Origin: Oscillospiraceae bacterium
GTDB taxonomy: Bacteria; Bacillota; Clostridia; Oscillospirales; Oscillospiraceae
Direction: 5' to 3'
Assembly (NCBI GenBank): GCA_031270395.1
Contig: JAISXU010000001.1
Span: 1-64,000, forward strand
Length of the DNA: 64,000 nt
In this document: piece by piece, positions 52,735-61,802 of the stretch
How the letters are laid out: each line of letters begins with the position of its first letter
Numbering within the stretch: position 1 is the stretch's first letter
Program-made: the position numbers and the translations under genes
Notes under the pieces: model-generated
Databases searched by the model: none
The model's input: only the letters and a program-made list of their open reading frames with translations
What the model was told of the DNA's origin: nothing

Positions 52735-53544
52735 CTAGCCCCCCACCGCGATATGTTTGCTCACGCCATAATTCCAAAATAGTTTTGAGGCGATTCCTAA
52801 AATAAGAATATAACCCACTTGTATAAGAATTCCCAGAGATAACTCGCGAGTCAAATAATTTCCTGTTAAGACCTTCACCGGGAAAAAGATTATATACTGA
52901 AATGGCAAGAAGCGTGATATGTTGACGATCATCTTGGGTAAAACATCGATTGGAAATATCGCTCCACTGAGAATTAATATAACAACATTCAATCCGAAAT
53001 TCAAATAAAACGTGTCTGTCACCCAAAAGGCGAGTGTTGCGAGTATGAAGGACAAATAGAAGTTCAGAAGGGTTGATAACAGAATTGGGATTAGAGACAA
53101 CAGAAAGCTTGAGAATCCAATTATAGAATTAGAGGCTAAAGGTAAAATTATCAGGAGTGCAATGATTAAGATCAATATTATCAAGGCTTCGCACGTCTTC
53201 TCTCCCAGCAGCACGGATAATCGGTACTTTGAATAGCTGAATGGTTGCACCAGAAATTTATTCAAGCCGCCGTCCTTGATATCATTTGATATCACATTCA
53301 TAATATCTGTCGTGATCATTTTGGACAAAAGCGTCGAGGATATGACATAGAATAGCATCTGCTGAAAAGAGTAACCATACAGCTTTTCTGCGCCTGAATT
53401 GGAAAATATGGCTCTCCATAAGGTCGTAAGGACAATGAGTGTAAAAGCGCAACTTGCAATGCTCATTAGAAAATCAAATCTGTATTCCAGCTTGCTTTTC
53501 AAGCCGAGAGCATAGGCGCGTTTATATTTTAGCAGACTGTTCAT
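52735..53544 (-). CDS. ABC-2 type exporter permease (DUF990-like), second of set
   Basis: This 269-residue permease has six membrane helices with the marks LEYRFDFLMSIASCAFTLIVL, DIKDGGLNKFLVQPFSYSKYR and FLPFQYIIFFPVKVLTG. The GLNKFLVQPFSY segment corresponds to the (Q/L)LDxxLxxP motif of this permease class. The ATG at 53544 has GGAGGTGA 7 nt upstream. It starts 18 bp after the frameshifted ATPase. Pairs of such permeases with one ATPase form a heterodimeric exporter in many Firmicutes and actinomycetes; substrates (peptides, lipids or drugs) are rarely known. Confidence 0.86.
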   Translation of the reverse strand: MNSLLKYKRAYALGLKSKLEYRFDFLMSIASCAFTLIVLTTLWRAIFSNSGAEKLYGYSFQQMLFYVISSTLLSKMITTDIMNVISNDIKDGGLNKFLVQPFSYSKYRLSVLLGEKTCEALIILILIIALLIILPLASNSIIGFSSFLLSLIPILLSTLLNFYLSFILATLAFWVTDTFYLNFGLNVVILILSGAIFPIDVLPKMIVNISRFLPFQYIIFFPVKVLTGNYLTRELSLGILIQVGYILILGIASKLFWNYGVSKHIAVGG

Positions 53545-53562
53545 TTTATCACCTCCACCTCA

Positions 53563-54539
53563 CTACTGTGCATCATTCTTGTTGTACAGTTTTTTTATTC
53601 CCTCCTCCAACGGAATGTCTTCGACATTGAAATCTGCAACATCAATCTCACTCATTATGCTGTCAACCGCTGCTCTGATATCCTTCTTGGCAATTCGGAA
53701 CTCAAAAGAGTAGTCGTCGGTTTTCACAGCGCCCGCATAACGCGCATAAACTTCGTCAGTTACCCTTGCCCCCGACTTAATCCGAATGATTTTATTCTCA
53801 CCGGCAACACTATTTATCTTCGCAAGCTCACCGTCATAAACGATGCAGCCATCGTTTATGACGATCGCCCTCTTGCAGGTCGATTCTATATCCTTCATGT
53901 TATGGCTTGTCAACATAATTGTAGTCTGATTCGTCTCGTTATAGTATTTCAAAAACTCTTGTATTTTGATTTGCGATATTAAATCCAATCCTATTGTCGG
54001 CTCATCCAGAAGCAGAGTTGATGGTTTGTGAAGCAATGCCGCGATTAATTCCAGTTTCATCCTTTCCCCGAGCGAAAGTCGCCTGATCTGTATTTTCAGA
54101 AGGTGTTTCACATCCAGCAACTCAGTCAGTTCATCGATAGTTTCGTTATAGGGCTGATCCTCAATCTCGTATATACATTTGTTAAAATACAGCACTTCAT
54201 TTGCCGGTAAGTCTCCCCATAATTGACTCTTTTGCCCCATAACAATTGAGAAGTTGAGCTAAACGCCTTTTTCCGCTCCCACGGGACATACCCCATGACC
54301 TCGGCGCTGCCCGACGTCGGATACAGAATCCCCGATAACATCTTCATCGTCGTAGTTTTGCCTGAACCGTTCGGCCCGAGAAAGGCGACAAATTCCCCGT
54401 CGTTTATCTCAAATGAGAACGACTTGACGGCCTCCCTGTGTAATTTTTTCCGATGGAAAAGATTGCTGGCGGAACCCTTCAGACCTAGGTTTTTCTCGTA
54501 GTACTCATAAGTTTTCGACAATTCTTTTACCTTGATCAT
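53563..54539 (-). pseudogene. ABC-2 exporter ATPase, frameshifted
   Basis: The ATPase of the second exporter set is split by one frameshift. From ATG 54539 one frame gives the N-terminal part with Walker A GPNGSGKTT and runs to PWERKKAF; the rest (MGQKSQLWGDLP, signature LSLGERMKLE, Walker B LLLDEPTIGLD, TSHN) lies in the -1 frame, ending at 53563. The switch must fall at 54253-54262; a TAG (54259-54261) in the second frame rules out a slip at the AAAAAG run further up. Alignment to the intact paralogue 55493-56491 shows no missing block, so one base is lost. Either a real mutation or a sequence error; the frames after it look still conserved. Confidence 0.85.
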
Positions 54540-54651
54540 GTGGCGCCATCCATTTCAAATACGTGATTATCCGCACAGCCTTCAATATTGCGGCGCATTT
54601 GCGAGTACATATCAGATAACTTTACCATATGGCGCGCAACGGCAATGGTAT

Positions 54652-54680
54652 AATATACTCTTTCCTCTCTGCTATGTCAA
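54652..54680 (-). promoter_or_regulatory. Sigma-A promoter of the second ABC-2 set
   Basis: Minus-strand TTGACA (54675-54680), 17-bp spacer and TATATT (54652-54657). It lies in the 170-bp gap between the first exporter set and the frameshifted ATPase, about 105 bp before ATG 54539. Confidence 0.75.
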
Positions 54681-54710
54681 TATCAGCATTACAAATCACA
54701 TACCCTGCAC

Positions 54711-55496
54711 TCAGCCGGCATATGAACTGTACCCATTTGATAATCTTTTGCAGATGCCATTACTCATTATGACTAAAGCAAACACCCAAAATAACGCTAT
54801 TAACAGTGGTTTCATAATGGATTGATCTATACGACTGAGTGTAAATATCTGCGCCGGGAAGTAAAACAAATAGTAAAACGGAGTAAACTGAAATATCGCT
54901 TCTATATGGCCCGGAAAGAGCAACAAGGGAATATAATACCCTGAGATAAAGTTGACAATGAAGCTCAAAATAGCTTGCACTGCCCATACTTCATCGATGG
55001 CCATCGCGAGCAGTCCGGTGATAAAGTCCAAAAAGAAGCTTATCAAAAATGAGAGAATTGTAAAGACGACAAAAGAAACCAGATGAATCAGCGAAATGTC
55101 GCCAAACGCACTGATTTTAAGTGCTGCAACTAAAAGAAAGAGCATAGCGAGATAAAAAACTGTATACAAACAGCGCTCACTAATACTGCGCCACAAGCGA
55201 TATTTTATAAGGTTGATTGGCCGAACAAGTTCATTATCCAACAAACCATTCTTGAATTCATTGGCGATCATGCCAGAATTCGTTTTAATCATTACAAACA
55301 GAATCGATGCAACCGCATAGTATGTAAACATTTGATCATCACTGTACGACATCCCTGATGCGTATTGTGTCGCGTATAAAGCTCCCCAGAGATAATATTG
55401 CACTAAAAACCCAAACAAAGGGTGCAGTAATGAAAACACCAATTGAAATTTATACGATAATAGCTTCTTCCCCTCTAATAAAAATATGGAAATCAT
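54711..55496 (-). CDS. ABC-2 type exporter permease, partner of first ATPase
   Basis: This 261-residue permease has six membrane helices; the family mark is GLLDNELVRPINLIKYRLWR after helix 2, and FQFTPFYYLFYFPAQIF near the end. The ATG at 55496 overlaps the ATPase stop (ATGA), so the two are translationally coupled. It is probably one half of a heterodimer with the permease 56493-57278. AT-rich composition again sets this operon apart from the flanks. Confidence 0.86.
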   Translation of the reverse strand: MISIFLLEGKKLLSYKFQLVFSLLHPLFGFLVQYYLWGALYATQYASGMSYSDDQMFTYYAVASILFVMIKTNSGMIANEFKNGLLDNELVRPINLIKYRLWRSISERCLYTVFYLAMLFLLVAALKISAFGDISLIHLVSFVVFTILSFLISFFLDFITGLLAMAIDEVWAVQAILSFIVNFISGYYIPLLLFPGHIEAIFQFTPFYYLFYFPAQIFTLSRIDQSIMKPLLIALFWVFALVIMSNGICKRLSNGYSSYAG

Positions 55497-56491
55497 TTTA
55501 CTTTTCCTTTGATCAGTAATTCCTTTAGTAAATCTTCGGTACGTGGTTCGATAATTTGGATTTTATTTATATCATTACTCAATTTCTGTATTAATTCGCG
55601 AAATACAGTTGTGATAAAAGTCTTCTCGACTTGAATTCTGATCATGTTTCCTGTAAAATCGCAGTCAACAATTCCCGTCCCAGCAACAATTTCGCGAATT
55701 CGCGGAGTGCAATTCTCAACCTCTATGTTGATTTCACTGGTCGTATTGTAGTGGGCACAAAAAGCGGCGAGGCCGCCATCGTATCTGAGTGTACCCCCAT
55801 CAATTACTAAAATTCTGTTGCAGAGGTCTACAATATCAGATAGATTATGGCTTGTTACAAACAGAACTGCATCGCCTTCTGCGCAGTAATCGCTTAAAAT
55901 TTTGCGTATACTCTCCTGCGAACGCACATCCAGCCCGATTGTGGGTTCATCTAAAAAGAGGAATTTCGGCCTGTGGATCAATGCGGCGACGATTTCCATC
56001 TTAATCCTCTCGCCAAAGGAAAGTCTCCTGATTTGCTTGTCTATCAAGTTAGCGCATTCCAGCAAAAGCGTGAGTTTTCTTGCTGTCTCTGAAAATTGGC
56101 GCTCCGGTACTCTATAAATACTTTTCAGGAATCTAAAATTATCCCATGCGCTTAAATCAGGATTCAATTGCGACTTGTTTCCGGCGACTAATGATACCAA
56201 CCGCAGAAAGTCATTTTTCTTCTGAAATGGAGTGTAACCGCCTACAACAACACTGCCGCTCGTTGGAGCTATAATTCCACATAACATCTTTATGAGTGTT
56301 GACTTTCCTGCACCATTCAATCCGAGTATACCGATTTTGTCGCCGTGTTCTGCACAAAAAGACATATCTGTCACTGCGTTGATATATTTAAATTCTTTTC
56401 GGAACAGCCCTTTTGCAGACCTCGCCAGACCCGTTTTCTCGACAGGCGACTTGTATACTCTCGAAAGATTTTGAGTTATAATACTACGCAT
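55493..56491 (-). CDS. ABC-2 exporter ATP-binding protein, intact
   Basis: This 332-residue ATPase has Walker A GLNGAGKST (about 60-68), Q-loop region SQLNPDLSAW, signature LSFGERIKME, Walker B FLFLDEPTIGLD and the switch His in TSHN. After residue 235 comes a C-terminal regulatory domain of about 95 residues, the usual length for drug and peptide exporters of this class (DrrA/NatA-like). It lies 1 bp after the permease 56493-57278 and overlaps the next permease by 4 bp. It is the intact paralogue of the frameshifted ATPase 53563-54539 and could in principle energise both permease pairs. Confidence 0.92.
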   Translation of the reverse strand: MRSIITQNLSRVYKSPVEKTGLARSAKGLFRKEFKYINAVTDMSFCAEHGDKIGILGLNGAGKSTLIKMLCGIIAPTSGSVVVGGYTPFQKKNDFLRLVSLVAGNKSQLNPDLSAWDNFRFLKSIYRVPERQFSETARKLTLLLECANLIDKQIRRLSFGERIKMEIVAALIHRPKFLFLDEPTIGLDVRSQESIRKILSDYCAEGDAVLFVTSHNLSDIVDLCNRILVIDGGTLRYDGGLAAFCAHYNTTSEINIEVENCTPRIREIVAGTGIVDCDFTGNMIRIQVEKTFITTVFRELIQKLSNDINKIQIIEPRTEDLLKELLIKGKVK

Positions 56492-56492
56492 A

Positions 56493-57278
56493 TCAGCCCC
56501 CTGCGCTTGAATATTTTTTCAACCCCAGTCTAAAAACAATCACGCTGGATATATAGAAAATCACAGTAATGGGAAGTGTTTGGCGCAAGAAGATATCATA
56601 TTGGAAGTGTAGTATGTATGCGGGGTTATTTATGATTACTAACGCGGGTATAAATAGCGTCAAAAGCAACTGAATCGGCATAGGAAATATGTTTTTTGGT
56701 TTAGCACTCATCTGATTAAGCAATTCTATTATGTTCCATGAATTTCCTATACGAATAAACCAAAAGGAAAGTGATATAAGAATACACATCACAGAATACA
56801 TTAATATTATTGAACATAATAACGCAATAAAAAAACAGATAATATTAATCGCCACGGCGTCTGATTTAGCGACACAATATCCAATACCTACAGCCGCAAC
56901 AAGGAAATTCAGTATCTGTACTGAATTAGGTGATCTAAATGTGAGAAAAAAGCGCTTGTTGACCGGTTTGAGCAAAAGTAAATCAAGCTGCCCGCTATGT
57001 ATGTATTCCGGAATGCTGGTCATCCCTATATAAAGCATTACGCAGACGATGTTAATGAAATAAGATACGACCACAAGCGTAAAAATCTGTGACTGCGCCC
57101 ACCCGGCAATGCTCGAGGTGGAACCAAATACTATGTAAAAGTACGCCATCATCGTCAACGCGTCGAATAGCTCATAAAATACGCTCAGAAAATAACTCAG
57201 TCTGTATTGCAGCATAGCGATTAAGTTATACTTTAGGAAAATACCTTCAATTCTAAACAAATTGAGCGCTTTCTTCAT
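56493..57278 (-). CDS. ABC-2 type exporter permease, first of the operon
   Basis: This 261-residue permease has six membrane helices with the family marks QYRLSYFLSVFYELFDALTM, QLDLLLLKPVNKRFFLTF and PAYILHFQYDIFLRQTLP. The ATG at 57278 has AGGAGG 12 nt upstream, which is a little long; longer readings are not family-like. It heads the six-gene operon in the order permease, ATPase, permease, ATPase (broken), permease, permease. The promoter candidate is at 57393-57421. Confidence 0.85.
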   Translation of the reverse strand: MKKALNLFRIEGIFLKYNLIAMLQYRLSYFLSVFYELFDALTMMAYFYIVFGSTSSIAGWAQSQIFTLVVVSYFINIVCVMLYIGMTSIPEYIHSGQLDLLLLKPVNKRFFLTFRSPNSVQILNFLVAAVGIGYCVAKSDAVAINIICFFIALLCSIILMYSVMCILISLSFWFIRIGNSWNIIELLNQMSAKPKNIFPMPIQLLLTLFIPALVIINNPAYILHFQYDIFLRQTLPITVIFYISSVIVFRLGLKKYSSAGG

Positions 57279-57392
57279 CGTAATAATGTGCCTCCTACGG
57301 ACATTTGAAGATTTTTCGGTCGTAATATGAAATCCGATCTCGGCGACAATATTTGTACGGGCATGTGGCGTTCCCCTCTTGTTATCGCTACG

Positions 57393-57421
57393 ATCATAGC
57401 ACACTTTCGCGGATATTTCCA
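57393..57421 (-). promoter_or_regulatory. Promoter candidate for the ABC-2 operon
   Basis: Minus-strand -10 TATGAT (57393-57398), 17-bp spacer and a weak -35 TGGAAA (57416-57421), about 115 bp before the first permease. Confidence 0.4.
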
Positions 57422-57463
57422 CCTCAAGTTCCACTTTTCATCGACTGGTAAATCGACCATTTA

Positions 57464-57658
57464 TTGGAAAATGGCTATTTGATCGGATTAAACTATGAAC
57501 AAATGATTAAATTGCTTGGGGATGACCCCGTGGTTATTGATGATAATCCGCTACATTGCGCATATTTTGTGCGTCAGGGTTATATTGACACTGAACTCCT
57601 GGAAATCAGTTTCAATGGCGAGGGCTTTATTATATCAGCCGGGCTGTGGAATACTTGA
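57464..57658 (+). pseudogene. Short ORF, possible C-terminal remnant of a BamE/SmpA-like lipoprotein
   Basis: A 64-codon frame from TTG 57464 reads LIGLNYEQMIKLLGDDPVVID and FVRQGYIDTELLEISFNGEGF. The pattern 'LIGxxxEEVIxLLGxP...YxLGxGFIDPxxLxIxF' occurs in small Firmicutes lipoproteins with a BamE-like fold. There is no ribosome site, no signal peptide and no full N-terminus, so a remnant is more likely than a working gene. The rest of the gap 57279-57925 holds the ABC-2 promoter, two T-arm-like motifs and a terminator. Confidence 0.4.
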
Positions 57659-57755
57659 GGAACTAAATGCTGATAAACGATTGGAGCCTGAGTATAACGG
57701 GAGGTATGTGGCATTCAGGCAACCGCATGTGGGAATATATCTATCATTCTCGGTT

Positions 57756-57816
57756 TTGCGGGGGTTCCAATCCCGAGTTCGGGATAAGTGTTCAAGTCCC
57801 GCCGCTTCGGGTGAAG
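57756..57816 (+). other. Two tRNA T-arm-like motifs in tandem
   Basis: Segments near 57759-57775 (GGGGGTTCCAATCCCG) and 57786-57803 (GTGTTCAAGTCCCGCC) each look like a tRNA T arm, and an ATATCC/GGATAT stem follows at 57827-57846. No acceptor or anticodon arms fit. Such leftovers can mark past integration at tRNA genes; tRNA-Ala is 110 bp away on the other strand. Confidence 0.3.
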
Positions 57817-57870
57817 CCGACCGACATATCCACAAAAACGGATATTGACATCCGCCCCTGCAAAGCCGAA

Positions 57871-57890
57871 AGCCCGCGTCACCGCGGGCT
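57871..57890 (-). terminator. Terminator hairpin after tRNA-Ala
   Basis: Perfect 8-bp stem AGCCCGCG/CGCGGGCT with a 4-nt loop, 36 bp past the tRNA 3' end on the minus strand, followed by a T-rich TTTCGGCTTTG. Confidence 0.6.
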
Positions 57891-57925
57891 CTCGGGGCCA
57901 AGATCCAAAATTGGACAATGTTTGA

Positions 57926-58001
<76 letters not shown>

Positions 58002-58120
58002 ATAATTTTCCAACTACTCACTTTTCATTTGGGGCGATACCCGCTTTATATGTTTGGTAATGCCCTCACAATTAAGCGAAAAATGCTTAATCCGACCGCT
58101 CGCAACCTCCAAGCTGGCGC

Positions 58121-58149
58121 ATTCTATCATAAAACGCGGCGCGTGTCAA
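58121..58149 (-). promoter_or_regulatory. Sigma-A promoter of tRNA-Ala
   Basis: Minus-strand TTGACA (58144-58149), 17-bp spacer and extended -10 TGATAGAAT (TAGAAT at 58121-58126). Confidence 0.8.
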
Positions 58150-58255
58150 ACATTTTTTGCCCGGTACCGGTTTTGTGATCGCGGGCGTGATCGTGGGTTT
58201 TGTGATCGTGAAAATTGCAAGACTACTTGCCCCTCCCCCACTCGGCTCGGTTTAC

Positions 58256-58284
58256 TTGACATGTTTTCCTGTCTGTGATAGTAT
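58256..58284 (+). promoter_or_regulatory. Sigma-A promoter of uppP
   Basis: Plus-strand TTGACA (58256-58261), 17-bp spacer and extended -10 TGATAGTAT (TAGTAT at 58279-58284), about 95 bp before the uppP start and divergent from the tRNA-Ala promoter. Confidence 0.75.
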
Positions 58285-58383
58285 TGCCGCGGTATTACTG
58301 CGGCGGTAATGGAGACAAATATCAGAGAAGCGCGCCGCGGCGGGCAGCCGTCGGAAACGGCGTGGTTGTGTGGGTGTGGAAAT

Positions 58384-59232
58384 ATGACGCTGTTGATGTC
58401 CATATTGCTGGGACTTGTTCAGGGCATAGCGGAATTTCTGCCGGTGTCAAGCTCCGGACACCTCTCGATACTGCAAAATCTGTTCGGACTGCAATACTCC
58501 GGGGATAATAATCTGTTCTTCGACGTGCTGCTTCACCTCGGTACGCTCGTTTCCGTCTGCGTGTCGTTCAGGAAGGATCTGCGGAAGATGCTCTCCGACA
58601 CTGTGAATTTTCTGCGAGACCGACGCAACGGCGAGTACGACGAGTACGACGAGGTAAGACTCCAGCCGTCTGTGCGCACAGTTGTTTTGGTGATTGCCGG
58701 TACGCTCCCGCTGCTCATAGCCGCGCCCTTCAGCGGGCGGCTGGCGCCCCTGTTTTCAAAGACATGGCTGATCGGGCTGATGCTCATCATAACGGGGACG
58801 ATTCTGGCCGTATCGAACAGGATCGCCGTGTCCGGCGGAAAGAGCGGCAAAACCGCGACGATCAGGGACGCGATCATCATAGGGCTCGCTCAGACGGTGG
58901 CGCTGATACCCGGCCTTTCGCGCTCCGGCGTCACGATAGCCGTCGGGCTCGCGCGCGGCCTGAGGCGCGATTTTTCCGTCAAATTCTCGCTGCTGCTCTC
59001 CATTCCGGCCGTGCTCGGATCCTTTATAATCACCTTGTTTTCCGCGCTCAAGCAGGGGATCGATCTCAAGCTGATTCCGATGTACATAATCGGCGCCGTC
59101 GTCGCCGCAGTCACCGGCTTTTTTGCGATCCGGATACTCAGACAGATAATGGCAAGCGGAAGGATAGGGGCGCTCACATACTATTGCTGGGGTCTGGGCG
59201 CGCTGACCCTGATACTGACGATCATACTTTAG
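58384..59232 (+). CDS. uppP: Undecaprenyl-diphosphatase UppP (BacA)
   Basis: This 282-residue membrane enzyme recycles undecaprenyl pyrophosphate, the lipid carrier of cell-wall synthesis, and can give bacitracin tolerance. The catalytic motifs are EFLPVSSSGHL (residues 17-27, Glu and Ser/His) and PGLSRSGVTIAVGL (about 180-193, with the conserved Arg). Eight membrane helices are expected. The ATG at 58384 gives MTLLMSILLGLVQGIAE; a longer reading from 58309 is a shadow. It is followed after 9 bp by the ftsK-like gene, so they are likely co-transcribed. Confidence 0.93.
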   Translation: MTLLMSILLGLVQGIAEFLPVSSSGHLSILQNLFGLQYSGDNNLFFDVLLHLGTLVSVCVSFRKDLRKMLSDTVNFLRDRRNGEYDEYDEVRLQPSVRTVVLVIAGTLPLLIAAPFSGRLAPLFSKTWLIGLMLIITGTILAVSNRIAVSGGKSGKTATIRDAIIIGLAQTVALIPGLSRSGVTIAVGLARGLRRDFSVKFSLLLSIPAVLGSFIITLFSALKQGIDLKLIPMYIIGAVVAAVTGFFAIRILRQIMASGRIGALTYYCWGLGALTLILTIIL

Positions 59233-59241
59233 GGGTATTTA

Positions 59242-61758
59242 ATGGCACAGGCTGCAAAAAAAGCGGGAAGCTCCGCGGCGCGCGGAAGCAGGTCGGCGGG
59301 AAAACAGACCGGCGCGGGAAAAACGGAAGCGCCGGACAGGACGCCGCGCCGCAGAGAGATCGGGGCGGGCGTATGTCTGTTGCTCGGCGTGTTCACGTTC
59401 CTGGGCTTCAGGGACGGCGGAGGCGTCTTTATAGGGTTTTTCAGGGACGTCGTGATGGGGCTCGTCGGATGGGGACTTTTCGCGCTCGCTCCCGCGCTAT
59501 TGCTGTGCGCGGTGATCTTGTGCTTTCACAGGGGGAGACCTGTGCGGTTCCGCGTCACATGCTCCCTGCTGCTCCCCGTAGTCGCCGGGGCGCTTATCCA
59601 TCTGTTCACGAGCGACATCACATATAAGGTATCGCTCGGGATGTTCCGCCTCCTATGGACTGACGGCCAAGCGCTGGCAGCCGGCGGCGCAGTCAGCGGC
59701 GGATTCTCCGAGTTATTCCTGTTTCTGTTCGGGAAAGCGGGCGCGGCAATCGTCTTCATTTGCGCGGCGCTGTTCCTGCTGCTCTCCGCGTTTAACAAAA
59801 CTATTGCCGGCTTGGCGGATATGTACAAAAACCGCCGCAGACGCGAGTACCGGCCGCCGGCGCCATCCGCGTCTCCGTCTCCCTCCCCCGCTCCGACGAG
59901 GCGCAGGAGACGCGTGATTGACATTGAGCTCGACGACCCGATCTCCCCGCCGCCGTTCGGCGCGGACGCGGCCGGCGGCGCAGCGTCGGAGTTTGTCTCC
60001 GCGCCCGAACCCGAATCGGCGTCGAATGACGGCGTATCCGCGGCGGAACCGTCCGGCGCGGACGGCGGCGTATCGCTCAATATACCGTTTATGGAAAAGC
60101 GCGCCCGGAGACGCGGCGCGAAGCAGGCCGGCGCGGACGACGGCGTATTTGTCCCGCCGCCCGAGGCGGCGCCCGTGGACGCGCCCGTCGCCGACGGCGG
60201 GGAGTACCGCCCGGAGTACGCTTATCCGCCCCTCGACATGCTCGCGTCCGGCGCGGGAGAGGGGCGCGTGGACGCAACGGATGAAATACGCGTGAACACG
60301 GAGCGGCTTGTCGCCGCGTTCCGCAGCTTCGGGGTGAACGTGCGCGTGACGAATACGACGCGCGGCCCGTCCATAACGCGCTATGAGGCCGAGCTCGAGG
60401 CGGGCGTCAAGCTCAGCCGCCTGACAGGTCTCGCCGACGACATAGCGCTCTCGCTCGGCACCTCAAGCGTGCGCATAAGCGCGATGCCGAACAAGATTTC
60501 CACCGTCGGGATAGAGGTTCCGAACAAGCTGATAAGCAAGGTCTATCTGCGCGACATCATTGAGACGCCGGAATTCAGGAACGCGCAGTCCCGGCTGACC
60601 TTCGCCATCGGCAAGAACATATCGGGCGAGGCGATAACGGGCGACATCTCCCGTCTGCCGCACATGCTCGTCGCGGGCACCACGGGCTCCGGCAAGTCCG
60701 TCTGCCTGAACTCTCTCATACTGAGCCTGCTGTACAAGGCGACGCCGGACGACGTCCGGTTCATCATGATCGACCCAAAGATGGTGGAATTTCGCGTATA
60801 CAACGGCATCCCGCACCTGCTGGTGCCCGTCGTCACGGATGTGCAGAAGGCGTCCGGCGCGCTCCAGTGGGCCGTCGCGGAGATGATGAAGCGCTACCGC
60901 CTGTTTTCCGAATCAAACGCGCGCGACATAGAGAGCTACAACAGGCTCGCCCGCAAATCGGACGATATGGAGAGACTGCCCAAGGTCGTCATAGTGATAG
61001 ACGAGCTGGCCGACCTGATGATGACAGCCGCCAAAGAGGTCGAGGAATCCGTATGCCGCGTCGCGCAGATGGGCAGAGCGGCCGGCGTCCATCTCATCAT
61101 CGCGACGCAGAGTCCCCGCGCCGATGTCATCACAGGGCTGATGAAAGCCAACATCCCCTCCAGAATTGCGCTGAAGGTGTCGAGCGCTCTCGAGTCGCGC
61201 ATTATCCTCGACGCCGGGGGCAACGCGGAAAAGCTCGTCGGAAACGGCGACATGCTGTTCTCGCCGGTGGGCGTCTCAAAGCCAACGCGCATACAGGGTA
61301 CGTGGGTCACGGACAGCGAACGCGAGGACGTCGTGGAGTTTATCAAGAAGCAGAGCGAGACGCAATACTCGGAGGAGGTCATCATAGAGATAGACAGGGC
61401 GGCGGAGGAAAAGGCGTCTGGCGGCAAGCAGGGCGACGACGAGAGCGGTTACGACGAGATGCTTCCGCAGGCGGTGGACGTCATATTCGAGACGGGCCAG
61501 GCCTCGGTCTCCATGCTGCAGCGCAGACTCAAGCTCGGCTACTCGCGGGCCGCGCGCATAGTCGATCAAATGGAACGGATGGGCATAGTCGGCGCGTTCG
61601 AAGGTTCAAAGCCCAGACAACTGTTGATAACAAGACAGCGCTGGCGCGAGATGCAGTACATCAGCGGCACGGCGCCGGCGGACAGCTTTATTCCGGAACC
61701 GTACGCGTATGACGACGCCGAGGCTTCGGAAGACGACGGCGGAGACGCGCCGTTTTGA
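59242..61758 (+). CDS. FtsK/SpoIIIE DNA translocase
   Basis: This 838-residue motor pumps chromosomal DNA through the division or sporulation septum. Four membrane helices occupy residues 30-195, followed by an acidic Pro/Ala-rich linker to about 350, the alpha domain, and the RecA-like beta domain with Walker A GTTGSGKS at 479-486 and Walker B-like VVIVIDELADLMM. The C-terminal gamma winged helix (SVSMLQRRLKLGYSRAARIVDQMERMGIVG) reads polar DNA sites. The size and short linker fit SpoIIIE/SftA-like proteins of spore formers. The ATG at 59242 has AGGGG 7 nt upstream. Confidence 0.94.
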   Translation: MAQAAKKAGSSAARGSRSAGKQTGAGKTEAPDRTPRRREIGAGVCLLLGVFTFLGFRDGGGVFIGFFRDVVMGLVGWGLFALAPALLLCAVILCFHRGRPVRFRVTCSLLLPVVAGALIHLFTSDITYKVSLGMFRLLWTDGQALAAGGAVSGGFSELFLFLFGKAGAAIVFICAALFLLLSAFNKTIAGLADMYKNRRRREYRPPAPSASPSPSPAPTRRRRRVIDIELDDPISPPPFGADAAGGAASEFVSAPEPESASNDGVSAAEPSGADGGVSLNIPFMEKRARRRGAKQAGADDGVFVPPPEAAPVDAPVADGGEYRPEYAYPPLDMLASGAGEGRVDATDEIRVNTERLVAAFRSFGVNVRVTNTTRGPSITRYEAELEAGVKLSRLTGLADDIALSLGTSSVRISAMPNKISTVGIEVPNKLISKVYLRDIIETPEFRNAQSRLTFAIGKNISGEAITGDISRLPHMLVAGTTGSGKSVCLNSLILSLLYKATPDDVRFIMIDPKMVEFRVYNGIPHLLVPVVTDVQKASGALQWAVAEMMKRYRLFSESNARDIESYNRLARKSDDMERLPKVVIVIDELADLMMTAAKEVEESVCRVAQMGRAAGVHLIIATQSPRADVITGLMKANIPSRIALKVSSALESRIILDAGGNAEKLVGNGDMLFSPVGVSKPTRIQGTWVTDSEREDVVEFIKKQSETQYSEEVIIEIDRAAEEKASGGKQGDDESGYDEMLPQAVDVIFETGQASVSMLQRRLKLGYSRAARIVDQMERMGIVGAFEGSKPRQLLITRQRWREMQYISGTAPADSFIPEPYAYDDAEASEDDGGDAPF

Positions 61759-61802
61759 GGCGCGTCCGGCGGTGAATATCAAACAGAGGAGGCTGCGGCG
61801 AT

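Noticed and set aside
54230-54290. Programmed -1 ribosomal frameshift in the ABC ATPase
   Set aside because: The only slippery-like run is GAAAAAGG upstream, and the -1 frame meets a TAG before the conserved continuation, so slippage there would truncate the protein.
51926-57278. Lantibiotic or other RiPP gene cluster around the ABC-2 operon
   Set aside because: No modification enzyme and no credible precursor peptide was found in the gaps 54540-54710 or 57279-57925; the only small ORF looks like a lipoprotein remnant.
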